From contig JADZBR010000162.1 of assembly GCA_020852035.1 (NCBI GenBank), forward strand, positions 1-35,913: DNA of 35,913 nucleotides, in the 5' to 3' direction. Shown here piece by piece: positions 16,277 to 24,163 of this stretch. Source of the stretch: Caulobacteraceae bacterium. GTDB lineage: Bacteria; Pseudomonadota; Alphaproteobacteria; Caulobacterales; Caulobacteraceae. The number at the start of each line of letters is the position of its first letter. The stretch's first letter is position 1. The notes beneath the pieces are model-generated. The model searched no databases. It was not told the origin of the DNA and saw only the letters and a program-made list of their open reading frames with translations. The position numbers and the translations under genes were made by a program.

Positions 16277-16301
16277 GATAATATCGTATTACGATATAAA
16301 T
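16277..16301. promoter_or_regulatory. Operator site 4 between PRC-barrel 2 and the Rieske reductase
   Basis: ATATCGT (16281-16287), spacer ATT, ACGATAT (16291-16297): a perfect 7+3+7 core with 8 of 11 positions paired over the longer arms. AT-rich -10-like sequences lie on both strands within it (TATTAT on minus; TAAATA on plus, 16 bases after TTGATA). Occupancy would block both divergent promoters. Confidence 0.68.
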
Positions 16302-16380
16302 AGGTTCAGGGATAGCGGTTTCCAAGCCGGGCGCGAGGCGCCACGGTTGGAGGCGGCTGAAAACGCAAGGGAGACGCTAG

Positions 16381-17913
16381 ATGGCTGTCACCGGCGAACC
16401 GACAGGGCCGAACCTGGCCGCCGGCCTGCCGACCGGCGAAATCGCGGAGGGCGGCTGGGTGGCCGGCCATGTCGACGGCGAGCCGGTGCTGCTCTCGCGG
16501 CTGGACGGCGGCTGGTTCGCGGTCGGCGGCGCCTGCACGCACTACGGCGGCGCCCTGGGCGACGGGCTGGTGGCCGGCGAGACGGTGCGTTGCCCGCTGC
16601 ACCACGCCTGCTTCAGCCGCCGCACGGGCGAGGCGCTGGCGGCGCCGGCGTTCGATCCGCTCGGGGTCTGGCGCGTGGAGGTCCAGGGCGACCGCGTGCT
16701 TGTCAGGGCGCGCGCCGATACGCCGGCGCCCTCCCGGCCGGCCGGCCGGTCCGAGCGCCTGCGGCGCATCGTCATCGTCGGCGGCGGTGCGGCGGGATTC
16801 GCCGCCGCGGAGATGCTGCGGCGACGTGGCTACGACGGCTCGCTGATCATGCTGAGCGCCGACCAGGCCCCGCCATGCGACCGGCCCAACCTGTCCAAGG
16901 ACTACCTGGCCGGGACCGCGCCGGAGGATTGGATCCCCCTGAAAGGCGACGACTTCTACCGCGACAACGCCATCGACCTGCGTCTGGGCGCGCGGGTGGC
17001 GCGGATCGCCGACGCCGACGAGGTGGTGATGGCGGATGGCGAGCGGCTGGGATTCGACGCCCTGTTGCTGGCCACCGGCGCCGAGCCGGTGCGTTTGAAG
17101 GGGCCGGGGTTCGATGCGCCGAACGTCCACACCCTGCGCTCGCTCGCCGACGCCAGGGCGATCATCGCCGCGGCGGCCGACCGGCCGCGCGCGGTTGTGA
17201 TCGGCGCCAGCTTCATCGGCCTGGAAGTCGCCGCCTCGCTGCGCGCGCGGGGCCTGGAGGTGGCGGTGGCGGCGCCGGAGGCCGTGCCGATGGAGCGGGT
17301 GCTGGGTCGCGAACTCGGCGAGTTCGTGCGCGGCCTGCACGAGGCGCAGGGCGTGACCTTCCATCTCGGCGAAGGCGCGGAGTCCTATGCCGACGGACGC
17401 CTGCGCTTGTCCGGCGGGACCGAACTGGAAGCCGGGCTGGTGGTGCTGGGTGTCGGGGTGAGGCCGCGCGCCGAACTGGCGGAAGCCGCGGGGATCGCGG
17501 TGGACAACGGGATTCTCGTCGATGCTCGCCTGCGGACCAGCCGCGCCGCCGTCTTCGCCGCCGGCGATGTGGCGCGCTATCCCGATCCGCTGACGGGCGA
17601 GCCCATTCGGGTGGAGCACTGGGTGGCGGCCGAGCGCCAGGGGCAGGCCGCGGCCCGGAGCATGCTGGGCGAGGACGCGCCCTTCGCCGCGACGCCGTTC
17701 TTCTGGAGCAACCACTACGGGACCGAGATCCGCTATGTCGGGCATGGCGCGCGGTTCGACGCCGTCGAGGTGACGGGCTCGACCACCGCGGGCGACGTCG
17801 CGGTGCGCTACCTGCGGGCCGGGCGCCTGGTCGCGGCGGCGACGATCGGCCGCGACCTGGAGAACCTGACCATCGGCGCGGATCTGGAGCGGGCGCTCTC
17901 CTCGCCGGTTTGA
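16381..17913 (+). CDS. Rieske-domain FAD/NAD(P)-dependent oxidoreductase (AIFM3-like)
   Basis: A 510-residue fusion. The N-terminal Rieske [2Fe-2S] domain (about 10-112) has CTH (Cys52, His54) and CPLHHACF (Cys71, His74). The pyridine-nucleotide-disulfide reductase module has the FAD motif RIVIVGGGAAGFAAAEML (about 129-146), ERLGFDALLLATGAEP, the NAD(P) motif VVIGASFIGLEVAASL (about 274-289) and the FAD-closing FAAGDVARYPDP. A C-terminal reductase domain follows (HWVAAERQGQAAARSML, FFWSNHYGTEIRYVG). The layout matches AIFM3 and ferredoxin-reductase-like proteins that pass electrons from NAD(P)H to an iron-sulfur partner. No oxygenase or ferredoxin is adjacent. GGGAGA precedes the ATG. It is probably under the MarR operator at 16277. 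Confidence 0.9.
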   Translation: MAVTGEPTGPNLAAGLPTGEIAEGGWVAGHVDGEPVLLSRLDGGWFAVGGACTHYGGALGDGLVAGETVRCPLHHACFSRRTGEALAAPAFDPLGVWRVEVQGDRVLVRARADTPAPSRPAGRSERLRRIVIVGGGAAGFAAAEMLRRRGYDGSLIMLSADQAPPCDRPNLSKDYLAGTAPEDWIPLKGDDFYRDNAIDLRLGARVARIADADEVVMADGERLGFDALLLATGAEPVRLKGPGFDAPNVHTLRSLADARAIIAAAADRPRAVVIGASFIGLEVAASLRARGLEVAVAAPEAVPMERVLGRELGEFVRGLHEAQGVTFHLGEGAESYADGRLRLSGGTELEAGLVVLGVGVRPRAELAEAAGIAVDNGILVDARLRTSRAAVFAAGDVARYPDPLTGEPIRVEHWVAAERQGQAAARSMLGEDAPFAATPFFWSNHYGTEIRYVGHGARFDAVEVTGSTTAGDVAVRYLRAGRLVAAATIGRDLENLTIGADLERALSSPV

Positions 17914-18013
17914 CTTTCGTCCGCCGCGGCGCCATGTCTCGGGGGCTATGTGTAAATTCGCTGCATTTGCGCGCCGATTCCACCACGCTGGCCGCCTGGT
18001 CGCAGGCTTCTAG

Positions 18014-18051
18014 CCCTGGGTCCTTCACGAGCGAAAGCTTAGGGCCCAGGG
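18014..18051 (+). terminator. Candidate terminator hairpin after the Rieske reductase
   Basis: CCCTGGGTCC (18014-18023) pairs with GGGCCCAGGG (18042-18051) over ten base pairs with one G-U wobble and an 18-base loop. A short T run occurs 12 bases later, not immediately, so termination efficiency is uncertain. Confidence 0.4.
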
Positions 18052-18086
18052 AGCACCTTCCGCTTTTCTGAAACTCAACTTCCTAC

Positions 18087-18108
18087 AGCCGACGGAGTCC
18101 CGTCGGCT
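18087..18108. terminator. Perfect 9-bp hairpin with AGTC loop
   Basis: AGCCGACGG, loop AGTC, CCGTCGGCT. It is a strong short hairpin with a following TT but no T-tract, located just before the small ORF at 18121. The loop overlaps a GAGTC (GANTC) sequence, the CcrM methylation target in Caulobacterales. It could be a terminator, an mRNA 5' stabiliser or an operator. Confidence 0.4.
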
Positions 18109-18120
18109 TGAGGTCTAATC

Positions 18121-18282
18121 TTGCCCAATATCGACGATACGCCGCCCGTGGCTCATCCGAGCCCCGGCGAAAACCCTCGCGTGCGCGAAACGCCTGCGGA
18201 AACGAAGGTTCTCACCTTCCGTCCGCGGCCCGCGCCCGAACCCGACAGCCATCCGCCCCCGCCGCCGCCCGCGGCGGCCTGA
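18121..18282 (+). CDS. Small proline-rich hypothetical protein (53 aa)
   Basis: A short ORF starting at a TTG with GAGG seven bases upstream (18110-18113). The product begins MPNIDDTPPVAHPSPG, has a conserved-looking centre ETKVLTFRPRPAPEP and ends in a poly-Pro/Ala run before TGA. The V-x-x-F-R-P-R pattern followed by prolines recalls small uncharacterised proteins of Caulobacterales, but that memory is not checked. There is no signal peptide or membrane segment. It lies 25 bases upstream of the Rnk-like gene on the same strand and may be cotranscribed. Function unknown. Confidence 0.55.
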   Translation: MPNIDDTPPVAHPSPGENPRVRETPAETKVLTFRPRPAPEPDSHPPPPPPAAA

Positions 18283-18307
18283 CCAGGCGGCGACGAAAGG
18301 AACCCCC

Positions 18308-18745
18308 ATGCCCTCGACCAACCCCCAGCACCGCAAGCCTTCGGTCCATGTGACCGAGACCGACTACGAGCGCCTCTCCAACCTGGCGCGCGCCCATGAC
18401 AGCCACGGCGCAACCCTGCTCGCCGACGAGCTTGCGCGCGCCGTGGTGGTCAAGGACGGCGGACGGCCGCGCGCCTTCGTGCGCCTCTACGCCACCGTCG
18501 AATTCAGCGACCTGATGACCGGCCGCACGCGGCGCGTGCAGATCGTGCCGCCCGACGAGGCCGACATCGACCAGCACCGCCTCTCGGTGCTGTCCCCGGT
18601 CGGGGCGGCGCTGATCGGGCTGGCGCCGGGCGATTCGATCGGCCTCAGCACCGAGGACGGCCGTCCCCATGTGCTGACGGTCGCCGCGGTGGACTGGACC
18701 GCCGACGCCGCCGCCGGCCGGACGAGAAAGCCGGCCGTGGCCTGA
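18308..18745 (+). CDS. rnk: Nucleoside diphosphate kinase regulator (Rnk)/GreA C-terminal-like protein
   Basis: The 145-residue protein has the Rnk architecture: a short N-terminal helical arm (VTETDYERLSNLARAHDSHGATLLADELARAVVV) and a C-terminal GreA/GreB-like FKBP-fold domain (YATVEFSDLMTGRTRRVQIVPPDEADIDQHRLSVLSPVGAALIGLAPGD). The motif SVLSPVGAALIGLAPGDSI is shared with GreA factors. Rnk proteins bind RNA polymerase and affect nucleotide levels without transcript-cleavage activity, because their coiled coil is short. AAAGGA precedes the ATG. It is convergent with the arylsulfatase gene, whose stop is 24 bases away. Confidence 0.85.
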   Translation: MPSTNPQHRKPSVHVTETDYERLSNLARAHDSHGATLLADELARAVVVKDGGRPRAFVRLYATVEFSDLMTGRTRRVQIVPPDEADIDQHRLSVLSPVGAALIGLAPGDSIGLSTEDGRPHVLTVAAVDWTADAAAGRTRKPAVA

Positions 18746-18769
18746 TGCCGTCCCGGGCCGGCCGGCGCG

Positions 18770-21034
18770 CTACTGGCGCGCGCTTTCGGCCCGGGCCTGG
18801 GCGCGGACCTCGCCGCCCATCGGCGCGCCGCCGACCTCGAACACCACGGTGTCGATCACGCCGGGGTAGGCGAAGGGCGCGGCGTAGCCGTGGCACACCG
18901 GCGCGGGGCTGCGTCCCAGGTCCATGCCGGTGCTGGAGAGCATGTAGAGCATCCGCGGCAGACGGCCGGCGGCGACCTGGGCGCCATCGACGCTGAGCGT
19001 GATGTCGGCCCCGCCCGCCTCGTCGCGCGTCACCGACAGTTCGACCTCGTGCGGCCCGGGCGTCAGTGGTTGGTCGGCGGTCAGGTGGGTGTGGTCGTGG
19101 AAGGCGTTGAAGTCGAACTGCAGACGCCCGTCGCCGACGTAGATCACATAGCCGCTGTTGATGTTGCCGCGGGCGACCAGCGCCCCGTCGCCGCTCCCCT
19201 CGGGGTGGTCCAGGGTGATCACCGTGCGCCAGCCGCGGGCCACCGGCGGGCAGGCGTCGGCGACCACGTGGGTGATCGGCGGGCGATAGACGAACCGCCG
19301 GCGCGAGCTGGGCAGGCCCTGCCGCATGGAGGCGCGGAAGAGCGCAGCGCCGGGCCGGTCGTCCAGCGGCAGCACCCCGTGGGTCTCAGCCTCCTGCCAC
19401 CAGCGCTCGACCATCGCCTTCAGGCGCTCGGGCTCCTGCTTGGCCAGGTCGTTGGTCTCCGAGAAGTCGGCGTCGAGGTTGTAGAGTTCCCAGACGTCGT
19501 CGTCGAAGGGCGTGCCGGAGGTGTGCCGGGTCACCGCTTTCCAGCCATCGAGATAGAGGCCGCGGTGGCCGCCCATCTCGAAATACTGCGCGCCGCGATC
19601 GGGCCGGGCCTCCGGCGACTGGAAGCTCGCCGCGAAGCTGGTCCCATGCAGCGGCGTCTGCGGCACGCCGCCCACCGTCTGCGGCGCGGCCAGGCCGATC
19701 GCGTCGAGAATGGTCGGGGCGACGTCGATGGCGTGGCAGAACTGGGTCCGCGTCTCGCCGGGAGACGCCAGCTTGCCCGGCCAGTGGACCACCAAGGGGT
19801 CGCGGATGCCGCCGCCGTGGGTGTTCTGCTTGTACCAGCGCAGGGGCGTGTTGCCGACCTGCGCCCAGCCCCAGGGGATGTTGGAGTGGCTGGCCGGGCC
19901 GCCGATGTCGTCCAGCCGCGCCACCGCCTGGTCGACGTTTTCCGGAATGCCGTTGAACCACTTCATCTCGTCCATCACGCCGGTGGCGCCGCCCTCCTGG
20001 CTGGCGCCGTTGTCGGACATCACCAGGAACAGGGTGTTGTCCCACTTGCCCAGGCGTTCGAGCTCGGCGATCAGCCGCCCGATCTGGTGGTCGGTATGGT
20101 CCAGCATGGCCGCGAAGGCTTCCTGCAGGCGGGCCGCGAACTTCTTTTCGTTGGTGGAGAGCTCATCCCACGCCTTCACGCCGGGATTGCGCGCCGAGAG
20201 CTGGGTGTCCGGCGGGACCACCCCCAGCGCCTTCTGTTTCTCGAACCAGCGCGCGCGCTCGATATCCCAGCCGTCGTCGAAGCGGCCCCTGTACTTGTCC
20301 AGCCAGGCCTGCGGCGCCTGGTGCGGCGAGTGGGTCGCGCCGACGGCCAGGTAGAGGAAGAAGGGGCGCTCGGGGACCAGCGAGACGAGGTCGCGCACGA
20401 AGCCGGCCGCGTGATCGGTGATGTCTTCTGAGACGTGGTAGCCCTCCTCCGGCGTGTAGGGCGGGTCGATGTGGTGGTTGTCGTAGGTCAGTTCGGGATG
20501 GAACTGGTCGGTCTCACCCTGCAGGAAGCCGTAGAAGCGGTCGAAGCCGCGCTGCAGCGGCCAGTTGGCGAAGGGGCCGGCCGCGGTGCACTCGGCCATC
20601 GGCGCCAGGTGCCATTTGCCGGCCGCGAAGGTGGCGTAGCCCTGCTCGCGAAGGATCTCCGGCAAGGTGGCGGCGGACTTGGGGATCGCGCCGCGCATGT
20701 TCGGAAAGCCGGTGTCGAAGTTGGAGACCGCGCGCATGCCCACGGCGTGGTGGTTGCGCCCGGTCAGCAGGCAGGCGCGGGTCGGCGAGCACAGGGCGGT
20801 GGTGTGGAAGCCGGTGTACTTCAGGCCCTTCGCGGCCAGCCGGTCGATGTTCGGCGTCTCGATCGCCGAGCCGTAGCAGCCGAAGTGCGAGAAGCCGGAA
20901 TCGTCCAGCACCACGATCACCACATTGGGCGCGCCGGGGCGTATGGGCGACGGCGGCCACCAGGGCTGCGATTCCTGCACCGAGCGCCCGATCACGCCCT
21001 GAAAGCCATCTCGCTCGGAATTCCCGCTGGTCAT
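18770..21034 (-). CDS. Arylsulfatase (sulfatase family, formylglycine Cys-type)
   Basis: A 754-residue type I sulfatase that would hydrolyse sulfate esters. PNVVIVVLDDSGFSHFGCYG at the start of the fold gives the calcium-binding Asp pair. CSPTRACLLTGRNHHAVG holds the signature C-x-P-x-R, where Cys82 must be converted to formylglycine by a separate enzyme; no such enzyme is encoded here. Other active-site motifs are AAGKWHLAP, MSDNGASQEGG and THGGGIRDPLVVHWPG. The C-terminal 190 residues (from about VYRPPITHVV) form a beta-sandwich-like extension. No signal peptide is visible at the chosen ATG (21034, behind GGGAGAG), so the enzyme appears cytoplasmic; the open frame to 21307 is non-conserved in character. 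Natural substrate unknown. Confidence 0.9.
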   Translation of the reverse strand: MTSGNSERDGFQGVIGRSVQESQPWWPPSPIRPGAPNVVIVVLDDSGFSHFGCYGSAIETPNIDRLAAKGLKYTGFHTTALCSPTRACLLTGRNHHAVGMRAVSNFDTGFPNMRGAIPKSAATLPEILREQGYATFAAGKWHLAPMAECTAAGPFANWPLQRGFDRFYGFLQGETDQFHPELTYDNHHIDPPYTPEEGYHVSEDITDHAAGFVRDLVSLVPERPFFLYLAVGATHSPHQAPQAWLDKYRGRFDDGWDIERARWFEKQKALGVVPPDTQLSARNPGVKAWDELSTNEKKFAARLQEAFAAMLDHTDHQIGRLIAELERLGKWDNTLFLVMSDNGASQEGGATGVMDEMKWFNGIPENVDQAVARLDDIGGPASHSNIPWGWAQVGNTPLRWYKQNTHGGGIRDPLVVHWPGKLASPGETRTQFCHAIDVAPTILDAIGLAAPQTVGGVPQTPLHGTSFAASFQSPEARPDRGAQYFEMGGHRGLYLDGWKAVTRHTSGTPFDDDVWELYNLDADFSETNDLAKQEPERLKAMVERWWQEAETHGVLPLDDRPGAALFRASMRQGLPSSRRRFVYRPPITHVVADACPPVARGWRTVITLDHPEGSGDGALVARGNINSGYVIYVGDGRLQFDFNAFHDHTHLTADQPLTPGPHEVELSVTRDEAGGADITLSVDGAQVAAGRLPRMLYMLSSTGMDLGRSPAPVCHGYAAPFAYPGVIDTVVFEVGGAPMGGEVRAQARAESARQ

Positions 21035-21354
21035 CTGCTCTCCCTTCGCGACGCCCTCGCCGGACTGGATCGGCTTCAAGGACGCAAGTGGTTCCGACCA
21101 GCATAAGGCAGAACCGCGGTTCCGGTCTTGCCGGAATTTCGGCGAGGCTTGCCAAAAGGCGTCCGGGCAGAGCGACCGCCTGTCGCGGAGAAATGACGAT
21201 AGAGCGAACCCCATACGTCTTGAAATGCGGTTCCTATCAAGGCACAGCGACGGACTTCCGACGAGGGATGTCGCGGCGCCGCAATGGCGCCACACGGGCA
21301 GCCACAACTCGCCGCCGTTCCGTCCCGCTTACCTTCTCGATTCCCGGGCTCTAG
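21035..21354. other. Intergenic region between divergent arylsulfatase and mreB
   Basis: A 320-base gap that must hold the promoters of both divergent units. I see no strong palindrome, RNA gene or convincing sigma-70 hexamer pair. Short open frames here (from 21088 and 21225 on plus) have shadow-like composition. No Shine-Dalgarno is clear before the mreB ATG. Confidence 0.4.
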
Positions 21355-22398
21355 ATGTTCTCATCCCTCTTCGGCGTGATCTCCAACGACATCGCCATCG
21401 ACCTCGGCACCGCCAACACGCTCATCTACATGAAGGGCAAGGGGATCGTGCTCAACGAGCCCAGTGTGGTCGCGCTGCGCAACGTCGGCGGGCGCAAGGT
21501 CGTCCACGCCGTCGGCATCGAGGCCAAGATGATGCTGGGCCGCACGCCCGGGCACATGGAGGCCATCCGCCCCATGCGCGACGGGGTCATCGCCGACTTT
21601 GAAGTCGCCGAGGAGATGATCAAGCACTTCATCCGCAAGGTGCATAACCGCCGGGGCTTCGTGAACCCGAAGGTCATCGTCTGCGTGCCGTCCGGCGCGA
21701 CAGCGGTGGAGCGGCGGGCGATCAATGATTCGTGCCTCAACGCCGGCGGCCGCCGCGTCGGCCTGATCGACGAGCCGATGGCCGCGGCGATCGGCGCCGG
21801 CCTGCCGATCCACGAGCCGACCGGCTCGATGGTGGTCGACATCGGCGGTGGCACCACCGAGGTGGCGGTGCTGTCGCTCTCCGGCATCGTCTATTCGCGC
21901 AGCGTGCGGGTGGGCGGCGACAAGATGGACGAGGCGATCCAGTCCTACATGCGCCGCAACCACAACCTGCTGGTCGGCGAGACCACGGCCGAGCGGATCA
22001 AGAAGGAGATCGGCACGGCCACCGCCCCGGTCGACGGCGAGGGCCTGGCCATCGAGGTCAAGGGCCGCGACCTGATGCAGGGCGTGCCGCGCGAGGTGCG
22101 GGTCTCCGAGAAGCAGGCGGCCGACGCCCTGAACGAGCCGGTCAGCCAGATCGTCGAGGCGGTGAAACTGGCGCTGGAATCGACCCCGCCGGAACTGGCG
22201 GCCGACATCGCCGACAAGGGCATCATGCTCACCGGCGGCGGCGCCCTTCTGCGCGGGCTGGACCAGGAGATCAGCGACGCCACCGGCCTGCCGGTGACGG
22301 TGGCGGACGATCCGCTGTCGTGCGTGGCGCTGGGCTGCGGCAAGGTGCTCGAACATCCCAAGTGGATGAAGGGCGTCCTGGAATCGACGCTGGCCTAA
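21355..22398 (+). CDS. mreB: Rod shape-determining protein MreB (actin-like)
   Basis: A 347-residue bacterial actin that assembles into membrane-bound filaments and guides lateral cell-wall synthesis. Conserved elements are the amphipathic N-terminus MFSSLFG, phosphate-1 loop IAIDLGTANTLIYMKGKGIVLNEPSVVA, PMRDGVIADFEVAEEMI, phosphate-2 VVDIGGGTTEVAVLSL, and LTGGGALLRGLDQEI. Length and motifs match the family throughout. It is the first gene of the mreB-mreC-mreD-mrdA-rodA cluster, 67 bases before mreC, and is probably cotranscribed with it. Confidence 0.98.
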   Translation: MFSSLFGVISNDIAIDLGTANTLIYMKGKGIVLNEPSVVALRNVGGRKVVHAVGIEAKMMLGRTPGHMEAIRPMRDGVIADFEVAEEMIKHFIRKVHNRRGFVNPKVIVCVPSGATAVERRAINDSCLNAGGRRVGLIDEPMAAAIGAGLPIHEPTGSMVVDIGGGTTEVAVLSLSGIVYSRSVRVGGDKMDEAIQSYMRRNHNLLVGETTAERIKKEIGTATAPVDGEGLAIEVKGRDLMQGVPREVRVSEKQAADALNEPVSQIVEAVKLALESTPPELAADIADKGIMLTGGGALLRGLDQEISDATGLPVTVADDPLSCVALGCGKVLEHPKWMKGVLESTLA

Positions 22399-22465
22399 GA
22401 CTCGTTCGACACTTTCCCGCGGCCTGACCCTGGGCCGCAGCCGCCAACCTTAGGACGCACCGGGC

Positions 22466-23587
22466 GTGTCCTTCCGCGACAGTCGTTTTGGCGAGGTGAA
22501 GGTGCCGCTGGCGTGGACCGCCGCGGTGGCCCTGATCGTGGCCGGCGTGGTGGCGCTCGCCCTGCTGATGACCGACCGCCGGGAAACCTTCCAGGCCGAA
22601 GCCTATGGGCCGGCGCGGCAGGCGGCTGACGGCGTGCTGGCGCCGGTGGGCGAGGTGCTGTCGGCGCCGATCCGCTGGATCGGAGCCGGGGTGAACGGCG
22701 TGCGCGGCTACTTCTTCGCCGTCTCCGAGAACCGCCGTCTGAAGCGCGAGTTGGCCGAGGCCCGCCAGTGGCGCAATGTCGCCGTCGCCGTGCAGGACGT
22801 GAACGAGCGCTACCGCGACCTCCTGAAGCTGCGCACCGATCCCCCGATCCCGATGGTCTCGGCGCGCGTCGTGGCCGACAGCCGCGGCCCCTTCGCCAAT
22901 ACGCGGCTGGCCAACGCCGGCAGCGAGGCGGGGGTCAAGGTCGGCAACCCGGTGATGAGCGAGGAGGGGCTGGTCGGCCGCGTGATGGGCGTGACCAGGG
23001 ACGCCAGCCGCATCCTGTTGCTCACCGACACCGCCTCGCGCATCCCGGTGATGATCGACCGCACCAACGCCCGCGCGATCCTCACCGGCGACGGCTCGGG
23101 CCATCCGCAGCTGGCCTATCTGCGCGGGCGCGACCCGGTGAAGGTGGGCGACCGGGTGCTGTCGTCGGGCGACGGGGCGGTGTTTCCCCGCGGCCTGCCG
23201 GTGGGCACGGCGGTGCGCGGGGTCGACGGGACCTGGCGCGTGGCGCTGGACAGCGACCGCGACGCCATCGACTTCGTGCGCATCCTGCAGTTCGTCGATT
23301 TCTCGCAGCTGGTGAACGAGGCCGAGATGGCCGCCAGCGACCGGCCGCCGCCGCCGACCGAACCGCCCGCCCCGCCGTCCACCGGCCCCGGGATTCCCTC
23401 GCGCACCGCCGCCGGTCAGCCGCCGCCGGTCAAGACGCCTGCGGTAAAGGCTCCCGCCGCGAAGACGCCTTCGACGCCGCCCGCCAAAGCTGCGACGGCG
23501 CCCGCCAAAGCTGCGACGCCGCCGCCCAAGCCGGCCGCCGCCCCGGCCGCCAAGGCCCCGGCGCAGCCCGCCGAGCCGCCGCAATGA
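22466..23587 (+). CDS. mreC: Rod shape-determining protein MreC
   Basis: A 373-residue periplasmic scaffold of the elongasome, anchored by one N-terminal membrane helix (VPLAWTAAVALIVAGVVALALLM, about 13-35). A coiled-coil segment follows (SENRRLKRELAEARQWRNVAVAVQDVNERYRDLLKL, about 91-126), then the two-barrel MreC core (ARVVADSRGPFANTRLANAGSEAGVKVGNPV ... GDRVLSSGDGAVFPRGLPVG). The last 80 residues are a Pro/Ala/Lys-rich low-complexity tail with a short direct duplication (PPAKAATAPAKAAT). Such tails occur in alphaproteobacterial MreC. GTG start at 22466. Its stop overlaps the mreD ATG (ATGA). Confidence 0.95.
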   Translation: MSFRDSRFGEVKVPLAWTAAVALIVAGVVALALLMTDRRETFQAEAYGPARQAADGVLAPVGEVLSAPIRWIGAGVNGVRGYFFAVSENRRLKRELAEARQWRNVAVAVQDVNERYRDLLKLRTDPPIPMVSARVVADSRGPFANTRLANAGSEAGVKVGNPVMSEEGLVGRVMGVTRDASRILLLTDTASRIPVMIDRTNARAILTGDGSGHPQLAYLRGRDPVKVGDRVLSSGDGAVFPRGLPVGTAVRGVDGTWRVALDSDRDAIDFVRILQFVDFSQLVNEAEMAASDRPPPPTEPPAPPSTGPGIPSRTAAGQPPPVKTPAVKAPAAKTPSTPPAKAATAPAKAATPPPKPAAAPAAKAPAQPAEPPQ

Positions 23588-24084
23588 GGCCGCTGCATCC
23601 GCTCCGCTGGATCGCCGGGCCGATGCTGATGGCCATCCTGGCGACCTGGCTTCTGACCGTGCCGCTGAAGGTGTTCGGCCTGCAGCTGCCCGAGCCGGTC
23701 TGGGCGCTGGCGCCGCTGTTCGCCTGGGCGGTGATCCGGCCTTCGATCCTGGCGCCGTTCGCGGTGCTGGCGATGGGTCTGGCGCTGGATCAGTTGTGGG
23801 GCGGGGCGATCGGCCAATGGCCGGTGGCGCTGCTGATCGCCTACGGGGCGATCTTCGCCGCGCGACCGGGGCTGGTGGGCCAGAGCCGGCCGATCATGTG
23901 GGCCTGGTACGCCTTCGCCTGCGCCCTGGCGCTGGGCGCGGCCTGGCTGATCGGCCTGATGGACGCGGGCGGACGCCCACAAGTGGTCGGAATGGTCTGG
24001 CAGTACCTGGCCACGTTGCTGGCCTACCCCTTCGCCGACTATCTTATCGAACGCTTCGAGGACGCCGACGTCAGGTTCCGATGA
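23584..24084 (+). CDS. mreD: Rod shape-determining protein MreD
   Basis: A 166-residue inner-membrane protein with about five hydrophobic segments (LMAILATWLLTVPL, PVWALAPLFAWAVI, APFAVLAMGLALDQLWGG, WPVALLIAYGAIF, WYAFACALALGAAWLIGL). It is identified mainly by position between mreC and mrdA, its four-base overlap with mreC and its size; MreD sequences are poorly conserved. LAMGLALDQLWGGAIGQWP is the family-like central motif. It belongs to the MreCD complex that couples MreB filaments to PBP2 and RodA. Confidence 0.92.
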   Translation: MRPLHPLRWIAGPMLMAILATWLLTVPLKVFGLQLPEPVWALAPLFAWAVIRPSILAPFAVLAMGLALDQLWGGAIGQWPVALLIAYGAIFAARPGLVGQSRPIMWAWYAFACALALGAAWLIGLMDAGGRPQVVGMVWQYLATLLAYPFADYLIERFEDADVRFR

Positions 24085-24096
24085 TCCTTCTTCGCC

Positions 24097-24163
24097 CCCT
24101 TCTTCGCCGAGGCTTCGAAGGGCGGACCGCGCCCTCCGAAGCTCCGCAAGGAGCGTAGGAGGG
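24097..24163. repeat. Hairpin-rich intergenic repeat between mreD and mrdA
   Basis: Two tandem hairpins: CCCTTC (24097-24102) with GAAGGG (24117-24122), and CCCTCC (24132-24137) with GGAGGG (24158-24163) enclosing GCTCC-GCAA-GGAGC. The sequence resembles short dispersed repeats common in alphaproteobacteria. The right part contains AAGGAG (24148-24153), nine bases before the mrdA GTG, and the outer stem reaches the first base of that start codon. Confidence 0.65.

Noticed and set aside
16275..18071. 598-codon plus frame overlapping the Rieske reductase
   Set aside because: Arg/Gly-rich out-of-frame translation of the reductase; no motifs or start signal.
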